The notes beneath the pieces are model-generated. The model had not been told where the DNA came from and searched no databases. It worked only from the letters and a program-made list of their open reading frames with translations. A stretch of DNA of 64,000 nt from Caccovicinus sp051878975 (lineage in GTDB: Bacteria; Bacillota; Clostridia; Lachnospirales; Lachnospiraceae): positions 1 through 64,000 of the forward strand of contig JBJELD010000016.1 of assembly GCA_051878975.1 (NCBI GenBank). Direction: 5' to 3'. Shown piece after piece: positions 16,313 through 24,796 of the stretch. The position numbers were made by a program, and so were the translations under genes. The stretch's first letter is position 1. Each line of letters starts with the position of its first letter.

Positions 16313-17521
16313 TTAGCGTTCTTTTCCTTCCCATACGATGTTTTTGTAACGCTCCGGATCCGTATCACCTTCGGTGGAGAAGAGCAGTACTCTGGAGTTC
16401 TCATCCAGGCCGATGGCTTCTCTTAGATCCTTGTACTCGTCCATGGTCATAATCGATGCCAGGGCGCCGAATGGAGCAGCACCGGACTCGCCGCTGGTTA
16501 CCTGTGGATCGCCTTTGATCGGAGCGGCCAGCATTCTCATGCCCTTTGCAGCTACCCAGTCAGGAGCGGAGATAAACACCTTCACATGGTTCTTTAAGAT
16601 ATCCCAGGAGATGGTGTTCGGCTCGCCGCAGGCAAGACCTGCCATGATGGTCTGCATGTCGCCGTCTACGATTCTCGGATTTCCGTCACCGGCAGCAGCG
16701 CCCTTGTACAGACAGGCAGCTACATCGGCTTCGACAACTACGACAACCGGAGGATTTTCCGGATATCGGTTTGCAAAATAGCCCTGAACAGCACCTGCCA
16801 GGGAACCGACGCCGGCCTGAACAAACACGTGGGTTGGACGGCAGCAGCCGGCTTCCTCCAGCTGTTCATTGGCTTCCATGGCCATGGTGCCGTAGCCCTG
16901 CATGATCCAGGATGGAATTTCCTCATATCCGTCCCAGGCTGTATCCTGAACCACTACACCGTTCGGTGTCTTTGCAGCAGCGGCAGCTGCCATACGCACA
17001 CATTCATCGTAATTGACTTCCTCGATGGTAGCAGTAGCGCCTTCCTTCTGGATGTTCTTTAAACGAGTCTCGGTGGAACCCTTCGGCATGAAGACAACTG
17101 CTTTCTGACGAAGACGGTTTGCTGCCCATGCCACGCCGCGTCCATGATTTCCGTCGGTTGCGGTGAAGAAAGTGGCCTGACCGAATTCTTCTCTCAGCTT
17201 ATCAGAGGTTAATACTTCATAAGGAAGCTCGGAAACATCCTTTCCGGTCTGCTTGGCAATGTAACGGGCCATGGCGAAGGAGCCGCCCAGTACCTTGAAT
17301 GCATTTAAACCGAAACGGTAGGATTCGTCTTTTATATAGACTTCCTTCAGGCCTAAATACTTTGCCATCTCGTCCAGCTTTCTTAAAGGCGTTTCGCTGT
17401 ACTGCGGAAAGCTTTCATGGAAAGCACGCGCTTTTTGAATTTCGTCCAGTGCCATAACCTTCAGCTGGGAATCGGCGGTCTTCGGCATGTGGTTTTCCAC
17501 CCATTTCATAGGTTGGTTCAT
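16313..17521 (-). CDS. ygeX: 2,3-Diaminopropionate ammonia-lyase
   Basis: A 402-residue PLP enzyme that splits 2,3-diaminopropionate into pyruvate and two ammonia. The Schiff-base lysine is in GLNAFKVLGGSF (Lys76). The TATDGNHGRGVAWAA loop and the phosphate-binding VQAGVGSLAGAV stretch follow. The start at 17521 has GAGGAGG upstream, and only 19 bases separate it from the regulator gene. Pyruvate is the useful carbon product of the pathway, so this is the final enzyme of the purine route here. Confidence 0.94.
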   Translation of the reverse strand: MNQPMKWVENHMPKTADSQLKVMALDEIQKARAFHESFPQYSETPLRKLDEMAKYLGLKEVYIKDESYRFGLNAFKVLGGSFAMARYIAKQTGKDVSELPYEVLTSDKLREEFGQATFFTATDGNHGRGVAWAANRLRQKAVVFMPKGSTETRLKNIQKEGATATIEEVNYDECVRMAAAAAAKTPNGVVVQDTAWDGYEEIPSWIMQGYGTMAMEANEQLEEAGCCRPTHVFVQAGVGSLAGAVQGYFANRYPENPPVVVVVEADVAACLYKGAAAGDGNPRIVDGDMQTIMAGLACGEPNTISWDILKNHVKVFISAPDWVAAKGMRMLAAPIKGDPQVTSGESGAAPFGALASIMTMDEYKDLREAIGLDENSRVLLFSTEGDTDPERYKNIVWEGKER

Positions 17522-17540
17522 TGTTTTATCCTCCTCTTTT

Positions 17541-18212
17541 TTATGCGTTGTTCTCATCGTGCTTTGCACGGCTGTTGACATCAATATAACTGTATAAGGT
17601 AAACTTGGAAATTCCGAAATACCTGGAAACCTTATCACCGGATTTCGTGATCAGAAAGGCTCCCGCATCATTTAAAAACTGAATGGCCTTTACTTTTTCT
17701 TCCTTATTCATTAAAGCGGCCGGTTTTCCTACAAGAGCAACGGACTGTTCGATCAGGCTGTCCAGAAGATCCGTGACATTGGTTACGATCTGTTCCGGCT
17801 GTTTGTCCTGAGACTGCGGTTCGGTATCGATCAGGGATTTAATTGCCTGATCGAAGGAGATCAGGCCGGTGATATCGTAATTCAGTGATAACAGGTAGCA
17901 GACCCTTCCGTTCTCATCCCGGATGTACATGGTGCTGGATTTTAAAATTCGTCCGTTGGAGGTCTTTGTTAAGTATCCCAGATGATCCTCCAGGGTTTCA
18001 GGATGCTTCTGAATGGCTTCTATGGTTTCCAGAACAATTTTAGAAGGTCCGTCTCCGATCTGCCGGTTGGTTACATGACCGTTTTCAATGTGGACAATCG
18101 AATGTTCCAGATTTTCCACTGTAAGATCGTGAATGACAATCTCACAGTTGGAACCAAATTCTTTGGCAAATCCTTTTGCAATCTGGGTTAAAAGCTCTAA
18201 TGTATATTTCAT
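17541..18212 (-). CDS. YheO-like PAS/HTH transcriptional regulator
   Basis: A 223-residue regulator. Residues 1-115 form the YheO-type PAS-like sensor (FGSNCEIVIHDL, then GRILKSSTMYIRDENG). A linker follows, and the C-terminal helix-turn-helix (about 165-215) has AIQFLNDAGAFLITKSGDKV followed by SRYFGISKFTLYSYI. It is first in the minus-strand operon and divergent from ssnA, so it is the natural candidate to sense a purine or pathway intermediate and control both directions. In E. coli a sigma-54 activator (YgeV) holds this place instead. Confidence 0.88.
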   Translation of the reverse strand: MKYTLELLTQIAKGFAKEFGSNCEIVIHDLTVENLEHSIVHIENGHVTNRQIGDGPSKIVLETIEAIQKHPETLEDHLGYLTKTSNGRILKSSTMYIRDENGRVCYLLSLNYDITGLISFDQAIKSLIDTEPQSQDKQPEQIVTNVTDLLDSLIEQSVALVGKPAALMNKEEKVKAIQFLNDAGAFLITKSGDKVSRYFGISKFTLYSYIDVNSRAKHDENNA

Positions 18213-18257
18213 CTGTCTCCCCCTTTTGTGATTCCGTTTTGGTTCCTTCATGATTCC

Positions 18258-18285
18258 ATCATATCACAAAAAAACGGAAATGCAA
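18258..18285 (-). promoter_or_regulatory. Promoter of the minus-strand purine operon
   Basis: On the minus strand TTGCAT (18285-18280), 16 bases, TATGAT (18263-18258). It lies 46 bases before the regulator start codon. Confidence 0.6.
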
Positions 18286-18294
18286 GAGAAAAAT

Positions 18295-18312
18295 ACAAAA
18301 ATTTTTAGATTA
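18295..18312. promoter_or_regulatory. 18-base AT-rich element shared with the xdh promoter
   Basis: ACAAAAATTTTTAGATTA lies between the two divergent promoters. The identical 18 bases occur at 36374-36391, just before the promoter of the selenium-dependent xanthine dehydrogenase. It may be an operator or UP-like element for the purine regulon. Confidence 0.5.
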
Positions 18313-18336
18313 GCAAAATTTTTTTGTTTTTTCTGC

Positions 18337-18365
18337 TTGCAATGTTGTTTGTATGGTGATAATAT
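18337..18365 (+). promoter_or_regulatory. Promoter of ssnA-ygfK operon
   Basis: TTGCAA (18337-18342), 17 bases, TAATAT (18360-18365), about 60 bases before the ssnA start. No TGGCAC-N5-TTGC sigma-54 site is seen. Confidence 0.6.
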
Positions 18366-18425
18366 TAAGCTATCAGAATGATGTTGCGGGGAAAATGTAC
18401 AAAATCAATAAAAAGGAGAGAGATT

Positions 18426-19757
18426 ATGATCATTATTGGAAACGGACGGCTGGTGACCAGAAACAGCGCAGATCCATTTTACGAGAACGGCGCAGTCGTG
18501 ACGGACGGCAGTGAGATTGTTAAGGTTGGGGAGACCGCCGCAATTAAAAAAGAATATCCGGATGCCGAGTTTGTAGATGCAAAGGGCGGCGTTATTATGC
18601 CGGCTTTTATTAATCCCCACGAACATATTTACAGCGCTATGGCAAGAGGCTTAAGCATTCATGGATATGATCCGAAAGGATTCCTGGATATTCTGGACGG
18701 AATGTGGTGGACTATTGACCGACACCTGACGATTGAACAGATCCGGCAGAGCGCCATGACAACTTATATTGACAGCATTAAGAATGGTGTGACTACAGTA
18801 TTTGATCATCATGCCAGCTTCGGAGAAATTCCGGACAGCTTATCCGCCATCGAGGATGCGGCAAGGGTACTGGGAATCCGTACCTGTCTCTGTTATGAGA
18901 TCTCAGATCGGGACGGAAAGGAGAAGTCGGTTGCTTCCGTATTGGAAAATGAGCGCTTTATCAAGCATGCGCTGGCGGACGACAGTGACATGATTGCCGG
19001 CATGATGGGCATGCATGCTTCCTTTACGATTTCGGATGAGACCATGGCGTTATGTCAGGAGCATAAGCCGGAGGGCGTGGGCTATCACATTCATGTTGCA
19101 GAGGGGATCGAGGATCTGCATCACTGCCTGAAGCATTACGGAAAGCGGATTCTGGATCGTCTGTATGACTGGAATATTCTGGGACCGAAGACCATCACGG
19201 CACACTGCATTTATGTAAATGAACATGAGATGCAGCTGTTAAAGGAGACGGATACCATGGTAGTCCACAATCCGGAGTCCAATATGGGCAATGCCTGCGG
19301 CTGTCCGCCGACTATGGCGATCGCCCATCACGGCGTGCTGACCGGACTGGGAACGGATGGTTATACCCATGATATACTGGAGTCTTATAAGGTAGCGAAT
19401 GTGCTTCACAAGCATCACCTTTGTGATGCAAACGCCGCCTGGAGCGAGGTTCCGCAGATGCTGTTCGAGGGCAATGCAAAGATTGCGGGACGATACTTTA
19501 AGAGACCGCTTGGCGTATTAAAGGAAGGAGCGGCAGCTGACGTGATTGTAACGGACTATATTCCGCGCACTCCGATGAACGCATCCAATGTGAACAGCCA
19601 CATCCTGTTCGGCATGACCGGGCGGAGCGTGGTAACCACCATGTGCAGCGGAAAGCTTCTGATGAAGAACCGGGAGCTTCTGGGCATCGACGAGGAGAAG
19701 GTGCTGGCAGATGTACGGCAGGAAGCGGAGAAGCTGTGGAAGAGTATCAATGGATAG
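18426..19757 (+). CDS. ssnA: SsnA, putative aminohydrolase of the purine/selenium cluster
   Basis: A 443-residue zinc amidohydrolase of the guanine/ATZ-chlorohydrolase type. Metal-site motifs are NPHEHIYSA (His65, His67), YHIHVAEG, TAHCIYVNEHE and GLGTDGYTHD. GAGAGAG at the start supports ATG 18426. It always travels with ygfK and the selenium-dependent hydroxylase genes. A deaminating or ring-opening step on a reduced purine is likely, but its substrate is not shown by sequence. It is separated from ygfK by a long inverted repeat at 19786-19886. Confidence 0.92.
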   Translation: MIIIGNGRLVTRNSADPFYENGAVVTDGSEIVKVGETAAIKKEYPDAEFVDAKGGVIMPAFINPHEHIYSAMARGLSIHGYDPKGFLDILDGMWWTIDRHLTIEQIRQSAMTTYIDSIKNGVTTVFDHHASFGEIPDSLSAIEDAARVLGIRTCLCYEISDRDGKEKSVASVLENERFIKHALADDSDMIAGMMGMHASFTISDETMALCQEHKPEGVGYHIHVAEGIEDLHHCLKHYGKRILDRLYDWNILGPKTITAHCIYVNEHEMQLLKETDTMVVHNPESNMGNACGCPPTMAIAHHGVLTGLGTDGYTHDILESYKVANVLHKHHLCDANAAWSEVPQMLFEGNAKIAGRYFKRPLGVLKEGAAADVIVTDYIPRTPMNASNVNSHILFGMTGRSVVTTMCSGKLLMKNRELLGIDEEKVLADVRQEAEKLWKSING

Positions 19758-19785
19758 GCGGCTTGCGGAATCGTTTTATCATAGC

Positions 19786-19886
19786 AGCGGAGGGGACGCG
19801 CCTGGCAGACAGAGGGTCTGCTTCGGCACGCTCCGCTCGGAATGGCACTCAGCAGACCCTCTGTCTGCCAGGCGCTGGTTTCCGCT
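19786..19886. repeat. Long inverted repeat between ssnA and ygfK
   Basis: Two perfect 25-base arms (19798-19822 and 19851-19875) enclose a 28-base spacer, and AGCGGA/TCCGCT adds a further arm at 19786-19791 and 19881-19886. There is no T run on either strand, so it is a poor terminator. It resembles a mobile palindromic element, or an mRNA-stabilising structure inside the operon. Confidence 0.85.
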
Positions 19887-19953
19887 GAAAGATGGAACGG
19901 TTCCGCAAGCGGGGAGAGAACAGAAAATTGTGAGAGATTGAAGGAGAAGAGAT

Positions 19954-22944
19954 ATGAGCGATAAAATGACACCGATTCCGTTTTCAGAATTGATGAACTG
20001 GGTTTTGGAGGAGCATAAAAAGGGAAGTGTGTTTGGAATCCGCAGACCGTTTGCAGCGGATCCGGATCATGCTTATGAGATTTTCGGGAGAAAGCTGGAA
20101 ACGCCGTTTGGCCCGGCAGCAGGTCCGCACACGCAGCTGGCACAGAACATTATGGCTGCCTATTATGCAGGAAGCCGCTTTTTTGAACTGAAAACCGTTC
20201 AGATTCTGGACGGAGAGGACCTCCCGGTTTCCAAACCGTGTATCAAAGCAGATGATGAATGCTATAATGTAGAATGGTCCACCGAGCTTTATGTGCCGCA
20301 GGCATTTGACGAGTATGTAAAAGCCTGGTTCGGCTGCCAGGTGCTGGCGAAGGAATTCGGCCTGGGTGCAATGGACGGCTTCCAGTTCAATATGAGCGTA
20401 GGCTATGATCTGGCCGGAATCCAGACCGAAAAGATCGACCGGTTTATTGAAGGACTGAAGGATGCTTCGGAGACGCCGATTTTTAAGGAGTGCAGACAGT
20501 GGCTTCTGGACAATCTGGACCGGTTTGAAAAGCTGAGCCGCGAGGATGTGGAATGCATTTCTCCAGCAGTATGCAACAGTGCGACTCTTTCTACGCTGCA
20601 CGGATGTCCTCCGGCAGAGATCGAGCGGATCGCTGTCTATTTATTGACGGAAAAGAAGGTCCATACATTTATCAAGTGCAACCCGACACTTTTAGGCTAT
20701 GAATATGCCAGAAATCTGATGGATGAGATGGGGTATGATTATGTAGCCTTCGGTGATTTTCATTTCAAGGATGATCTGCAGTATGAGGATGCGGTTCCGA
20801 TGCTTCACCGCCTGCAGGCGCTGGCGGATGAGAAGGCGCTTCAGTTCGGTGTAAAGATTACCAACACCTTCCCGGTGGACATTAAGGCCGGAGAGCTTCC
20901 GGGAAATGAGATGTACATGTCCGGAAAATCCCTGTATGCGCTGTCCATGTCCGTTGCAGCGAAGCTTTCGAAAGACTTTGCAGGCAAGCTTCGGATTTCC
21001 TATTCCGGCGGTGCGGATGCGTTCAACATTCAGGATATTGTGGAAGCAGGCATCTGGCCGGTAACCATGGCTACCACCGTGCTGAAGCCGGGCGGTTACC
21101 AGAGACTGGAGCAGATTGCAGCAGCATTTGCGGAAAAACCGGTGAAGGACTTTGCCGGTGTTGACGTGGCGCGGGCGGCAGAGCTGGTGGAAGAGGTAAA
21201 ATCCAACAAGTATCATGTAAAGGCGGTAAAGCCGCTTCCTTCCAGAAAGATAAAAAAGGAAGTTCCGCTGGTGGACTGCTTCGTGGCGCCATGCAAAGAA
21301 GGCTGCCCGATCCATCAGGATATCACCGTTTATTTAAAGCTGGTGGGGGAAGGAAAGTATCAGGAAGCACTGGAAGTGATTGCGGAAAAGAACCCGCTTC
21401 CGTTTATTACCGGCACCATTTGTGCGCATAACTGTATGAGCAAATGTACCAGAAACTTCTACGAAGATCCGGTCAATATCCGCAGAAGTAAGCTGGAGGC
21501 AGCAGAGGGCGGATATGAAGCATATATGGCATCCTTAAAGAAGCCGGAAATTTCCGAAGGAAAGACGGCAGCCGTAGTAGGCGGCGGCCCGGCCGGACTT
21601 GCAGCTGCTTACTTCCTGGCAAGAGGCGGCTATCGGGTAACGCTGTTTGAAAAGGATGAGAAGCTGGGCGGCGTAGTGCGGAACATCATTCCGGGCTTCC
21701 GTATCCGCGAGGACGCCATTGAGAAGGACGTTGCTCTGGTGAAGGCAATGGGCGTAGAGATGAAGACCTGCACGGAGGTGCGTGACTTAAAGGCACTGAA
21801 GGCGGAGTACGGCTGTGTGGTTCTGGCAGCCGGCGCTCATGAACCGGGCGTTCTGCGTCTGGAGGAAGGCCAGGCGATGAACGCACTGGATTTCCTGAGA
21901 AAGTTTAAGGAGACCGACGGTAAAGTGGAGCTGGGAACGAACGTCGTGGTGATCGGAGGCGGAAATACCGCCATGGATACGGCGCGTGCCGCAAAGAGGA
22001 ACGCAGGCGTAAAGAAGGTTTCTCTGGTATACCGCCGTACTAAACGGTATATGCCGGCGGATGCGGAGGAACTGGAGATGGCCATTGAGGACGGCGTAGA
22101 ATTTGCGGAGCTTCTGTCTCCGGTGAAGCTGTCCGATGGTGTTCTGACCTGCAGAAAGATGGTGCTTGGTGATTATGATGCCAGCGGCCGGAGAGGTATT
22201 GTGGAAACAGAGGAACTGGTAAAGGTTCCGGCCGATACGGTCATCGCTGCTGTGGGCGAAAAGGTTCCGACGGCATTCTATCAGGCGAATGGTCTGGCTG
22301 TAGATGAAAGAGGACGCCTGGTTGTGAATCCGAAAACCATGGAAACCAGCGTGGACGGTATTTTTGCTGCTGGTGACGGCGTGAAGGGACCGGCCACCGT
22401 AGTGGAAGGTATCCGCGACGGCCGGATGGCAGCAGAAGGCATTGCAGGGACTGCGCTGGCGCGAGATCTTGCTGGATCCGGTGAGGAAGCTGTGATCTAC
22501 GGAAAGAAAGGCAATCTGCAAAAGGAAAGCAGCAGACCGGAAAGCAGCCGCTGTCTGACCTGTTCGACCATCTGCGAAAATTGTGCAGAGGTTTGTCCGA
22601 ACCGCGCTAATATTTCCATTCAGGTTCCGGGACGGAGCATGCACCAGATCATTCATGTGGATTATATGTGCAACGAGTGCGGAAACTGCCGCAGCTTCTG
22701 TCCATATGACAGCGCTCCGTATCTGGACAAATTCACCTTGTTTGCCAGCGAAACGGATATGGAAAACAGCAAGAATCAGGGCTTTGCTGTGCGGGATCCG
22801 GAAGCCGGTGTCTGTCGGGTAAGGCTGTTCGGCAGAAGCCTGGATTACACGGTGGGAACCGCGCCGGAAGCAGTTCCGGAGGGAATTCGCCAGATCATCG
22901 ATACGGTAGTAAAGGATTATTCGTATCTGCTGATGAAGCCGTGA
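19954..22944 (+). CDS. ygfK: YgfK, multi-domain flavin/iron-sulfur reductase of the purine/selenium cluster
   Basis: A 996-residue protein. Residues 1-430 resemble a dihydropyrimidine/dihydroorotate-dehydrogenase-like FMN barrel (FGPAAGPHTQLAQN, YSGGADAFNIQDIVEAG). An N-terminal glutamate-synthase-type Fe-S part (about 440-530) has CKEGCPIH and CAHNCMSKC. An FAD site, VVGGGPAGLAAAY, starts near 541, and an NAD(P)H site, VVIGGGNTAMD, near 664. Two ferredoxin motifs close the protein (CSTICENCAEVCP near 868; CNECGNCRSFCP near 905). The layout mirrors dihydropyrimidine dehydrogenase, so an NAD(P)H-driven reduction of a purine-like ring is plausible. The old name, selenate reductase subunit, is not supported by the domains. 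Confidence 0.93.
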   Translation: MSDKMTPIPFSELMNWVLEEHKKGSVFGIRRPFAADPDHAYEIFGRKLETPFGPAAGPHTQLAQNIMAAYYAGSRFFELKTVQILDGEDLPVSKPCIKADDECYNVEWSTELYVPQAFDEYVKAWFGCQVLAKEFGLGAMDGFQFNMSVGYDLAGIQTEKIDRFIEGLKDASETPIFKECRQWLLDNLDRFEKLSREDVECISPAVCNSATLSTLHGCPPAEIERIAVYLLTEKKVHTFIKCNPTLLGYEYARNLMDEMGYDYVAFGDFHFKDDLQYEDAVPMLHRLQALADEKALQFGVKITNTFPVDIKAGELPGNEMYMSGKSLYALSMSVAAKLSKDFAGKLRISYSGGADAFNIQDIVEAGIWPVTMATTVLKPGGYQRLEQIAAAFAEKPVKDFAGVDVARAAELVEEVKSNKYHVKAVKPLPSRKIKKEVPLVDCFVAPCKEGCPIHQDITVYLKLVGEGKYQEALEVIAEKNPLPFITGTICAHNCMSKCTRNFYEDPVNIRRSKLEAAEGGYEAYMASLKKPEISEGKTAAVVGGGPAGLAAAYFLARGGYRVTLFEKDEKLGGVVRNIIPGFRIREDAIEKDVALVKAMGVEMKTCTEVRDLKALKAEYGCVVLAAGAHEPGVLRLEEGQAMNALDFLRKFKETDGKVELGTNVVVIGGGNTAMDTARAAKRNAGVKKVSLVYRRTKRYMPADAEELEMAIEDGVEFAELLSPVKLSDGVLTCRKMVLGDYDASGRRGIVETEELVKVPADTVIAAVGEKVPTAFYQANGLAVDERGRLVVNPKTMETSVDGIFAAGDGVKGPATVVEGIRDGRMAAEGIAGTALARDLAGSGEEAVIYGKKGNLQKESSRPESSRCLTCSTICENCAEVCPNRANISIQVPGRSMHQIIHVDYMCNECGNCRSFCPYDSAPYLDKFTLFASETDMENSKNQGFAVRDPEAGVCRVRLFGRSLDYTVGTAPEAVPEGIRQIIDTVVKDYSYLLMKP

Positions 22945-22998
22945 TTTTTTCATAGAAGAAAAGGAATCATCGAATAAACAGAAAGGTCAGGTGGCTGT

Positions 22999-23238
22999 AT
23001 GGGAAGAGTGAAGACAAATAAGGTGGTATTTACGTTTCATACGACCACCCAGGCCATTTTCATGGAACAATGCTGTAAGAAAGCCGAAGCGCCGGGGCGT
23101 CTGATTCCGGTGCCGAGGCAGGTTTCGGCCGGCTGCGGCATGGCCTGGTGCGGGCCGGCCGAGGAACGGCAGAATCTGGAGCATTTGATTGAAGAATGGG
23201 GAATTGAAACAGAAGGCACCTATGAGCTCCTGCTGTGA
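22999..23238 (+). CDS. DUF3343 protein, putative Se/S carrier
   Basis: A 79-residue protein of the DUF3343 family, annotated elsewhere as a putative selenium/sulfur carrier. The likely carrier region is PVPRQVSAGCGMAWCGP (about 36-52), with two cysteines. It begins 54 bases after ygfK and ends 42 bases before hydA. It probably hands selenium or sulfur to the molybdenum hydroxylase system. It contains no in-frame selenocysteine codon. Confidence 0.85.
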   Translation: MGRVKTNKVVFTFHTTTQAIFMEQCCKKAEAPGRLIPVPRQVSAGCGMAWCGPAEERQNLEHLIEEWGIETEGTYELLL

Positions 23239-23280
23239 ATACGGCAGGGGCATATTGGTTTTCGAGAAAGAGGGCGGCGC

Positions 23281-24648
23281 ATGAAAAGATTGCTGAAAGG
23301 CGGCCAGGTTGTTTCCACGGATGGATGTGTGGAGGCAGACGTGCTGATTGAAGGAGAAAAAGTGATTGCAGTGGGAAAAAATCTCACGGATAAGGATGCA
23401 GAAATTACGGATGTGGGAGGAAAACTGCTTTTCCCGGGATTTATTGATGCACATACCCATTTTGATCTGCATGTGGCAGGCACGGTGACGGCAGATGATT
23501 TCCGGACCGGAACCAGGGCGGCTGTTCGGGGCGGCACCACCGCCATTGTAGATTTTGGCACTCAGTATCCAGGGGAGACCCTGGAGGAGGGGCTGAAAAA
23601 CTGGCATGAGAAAGCGGACGGGAAATGTTCCTGCGATTACGGGTTTCACATGTCCATTACAGAGTGGAATCAGGCGGTCAGCCGGGAATTGGACCGGATG
23701 ATCGAAGAGGGAGTGACCTCTTTTAAATTGTACATGACCTATGACACACAGGTAGATGACAAGACGATCTTCCAGATTTTAAGACGGCTCAAAGAGGTGG
23801 GCGGAATTGCCGGCGTTCACTGTGAAAACAGCGGCGCGATTGCAGCTTTGCAGGAGGAAGCGGTGCAGAAGGGAGAGATGGGCGTCTTCAGCCACCCGGC
23901 TACCAGACCGGCTGCAGCTGAAGCAGAGGCCATTCACCGTCTTCTGCGGATTGCAGAGATGGCGGATGCGCCGGTGATCGTGGTGCACCTGACCTGCAGG
24001 GAAGGCTTGAAGGAGATTGAGGAAGCACGCGCAAGAGGTCAGGAGGTCTATGTGGAGACTTGTCCCCAGTACCTGCTGATGGATGATTCTCTTTATCAGC
24101 TTCCGGGCTTTGAAGGAGCGAAATATGTCATTGCCCCGCCCCTGCGGAAACAGGAAGACAAAGCCGCTTTATGGCAGGGAATCCGGCAGGGGAAAATTCA
24201 GACCATTTCGACGGACCACTGCAGCTTTACTACGGAGCAGAAAAAGCTGGGTGAGACAGACTTTCGGAAAATTCCCGGCGGAATGCCCGGCGTGGAGACC
24301 CGGGGCATTTTAATGTACAGCGAGGGCGTCTGCAAAGGGAAACTTTCTCTGGGAGAGATGTGCCGTCTTTTATCGGCCAATCCGGCAAAGCTCTACGGAA
24401 TGTACCCGCGCAAGGGTGTGATTGCTCCGGGAAGCGATGCGGATATTGTGATTCTGGACCCGGAGACCGAGGAGGTGCTGACGGCGGCCGACCAGCTTCA
24501 GAATGTGGACTACGCGCCGTTTGAAGGATTAAAGGTACGCGGAAGGATCGATACGGTGCTGCTGCGCGGACAGACGGTGGTGGAGGATCATCAGGTAGTA
24601 AAAGAACTTTTTGGGCAATATATTGCCCGAAAGACCTATGAAATATGA
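23281..24648 (+). CDS. hydA: Dihydropyrimidinase / hydantoinase
   Basis: A 455-residue cyclic-amide hydrolase. Motifs are PGFIDAHTHFDL (His58, His60), the carboxylated-lysine site VTSFKLYMTYD (Lys149), GVHCENSG and STDHCSFTTEQK. This set is typical of the dihydropyrimidinase (hyuA/hydA) group. In the island it would open a hydantoin-like or six-membered ring made from urate or xanthine, upstream of YgeY. Its last codons contain the palindrome GGGCAATATATTGCCC (24613-24628). A new leader and the selenium genes follow after about 150 bases. Confidence 0.94.
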   Translation: MKRLLKGGQVVSTDGCVEADVLIEGEKVIAVGKNLTDKDAEITDVGGKLLFPGFIDAHTHFDLHVAGTVTADDFRTGTRAAVRGGTTAIVDFGTQYPGETLEEGLKNWHEKADGKCSCDYGFHMSITEWNQAVSRELDRMIEEGVTSFKLYMTYDTQVDDKTIFQILRRLKEVGGIAGVHCENSGAIAALQEEAVQKGEMGVFSHPATRPAAAEAEAIHRLLRIAEMADAPVIVVHLTCREGLKEIEEARARGQEVYVETCPQYLLMDDSLYQLPGFEGAKYVIAPPLRKQEDKAALWQGIRQGKIQTISTDHCSFTTEQKKLGETDFRKIPGGMPGVETRGILMYSEGVCKGKLSLGEMCRLLSANPAKLYGMYPRKGVIAPGSDADIVILDPETEEVLTAADQLQNVDYAPFEGLKVRGRIDTVLLRGQTVVEDHQVVKELFGQYIARKTYEI

Positions 24649-24742
24649 TATAATTAGGAAAATAAGTGGTGCAGGAAGCCGGTCTGGTTTCCTGTGCTCC
24701 AGACGGGAAGCCGGTCTGTCGAAAAGGCAGACCGGCTTTTTC
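24649..24742 (+). promoter_or_regulatory. Leader of the selenium operon: pseudoknot-capable element and terminator
   Basis: TATAAT at 24649-24654 is a possible -10, with a poor -35. Interleaved pairs follow: CAGGAA (24672-24677) with TTCCTG (24689-24694), and GTCTGG (24682-24687) with CCAGAC (24699-24704), which together form an H-type pseudoknot with 4-, 1- and 4-base loops. Then AAGCCGGTCTG (24708-24718) pairs with CAGACCGGCTT (24728-24738) and a T run. A second copy of GGAAGCCGGTCTG (24674-24686) sits inside the pseudoknot and could compete for the terminator arm. This is the pattern of a small riboswitch. Confidence 0.6.
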
Positions 24743-24796
24743 TGCAGGAGCGTTATGTTTTTAAAAAAATAACGAAGAGCGGAGGAAAGGGAAAAA

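Noticed and set aside
18252..18425. Sigma-54 promoter for ssnA, as expected from E. coli YgeV control
   Set aside because: No GG-N10-GC type element is present; sigma-70-like boxes fit better.
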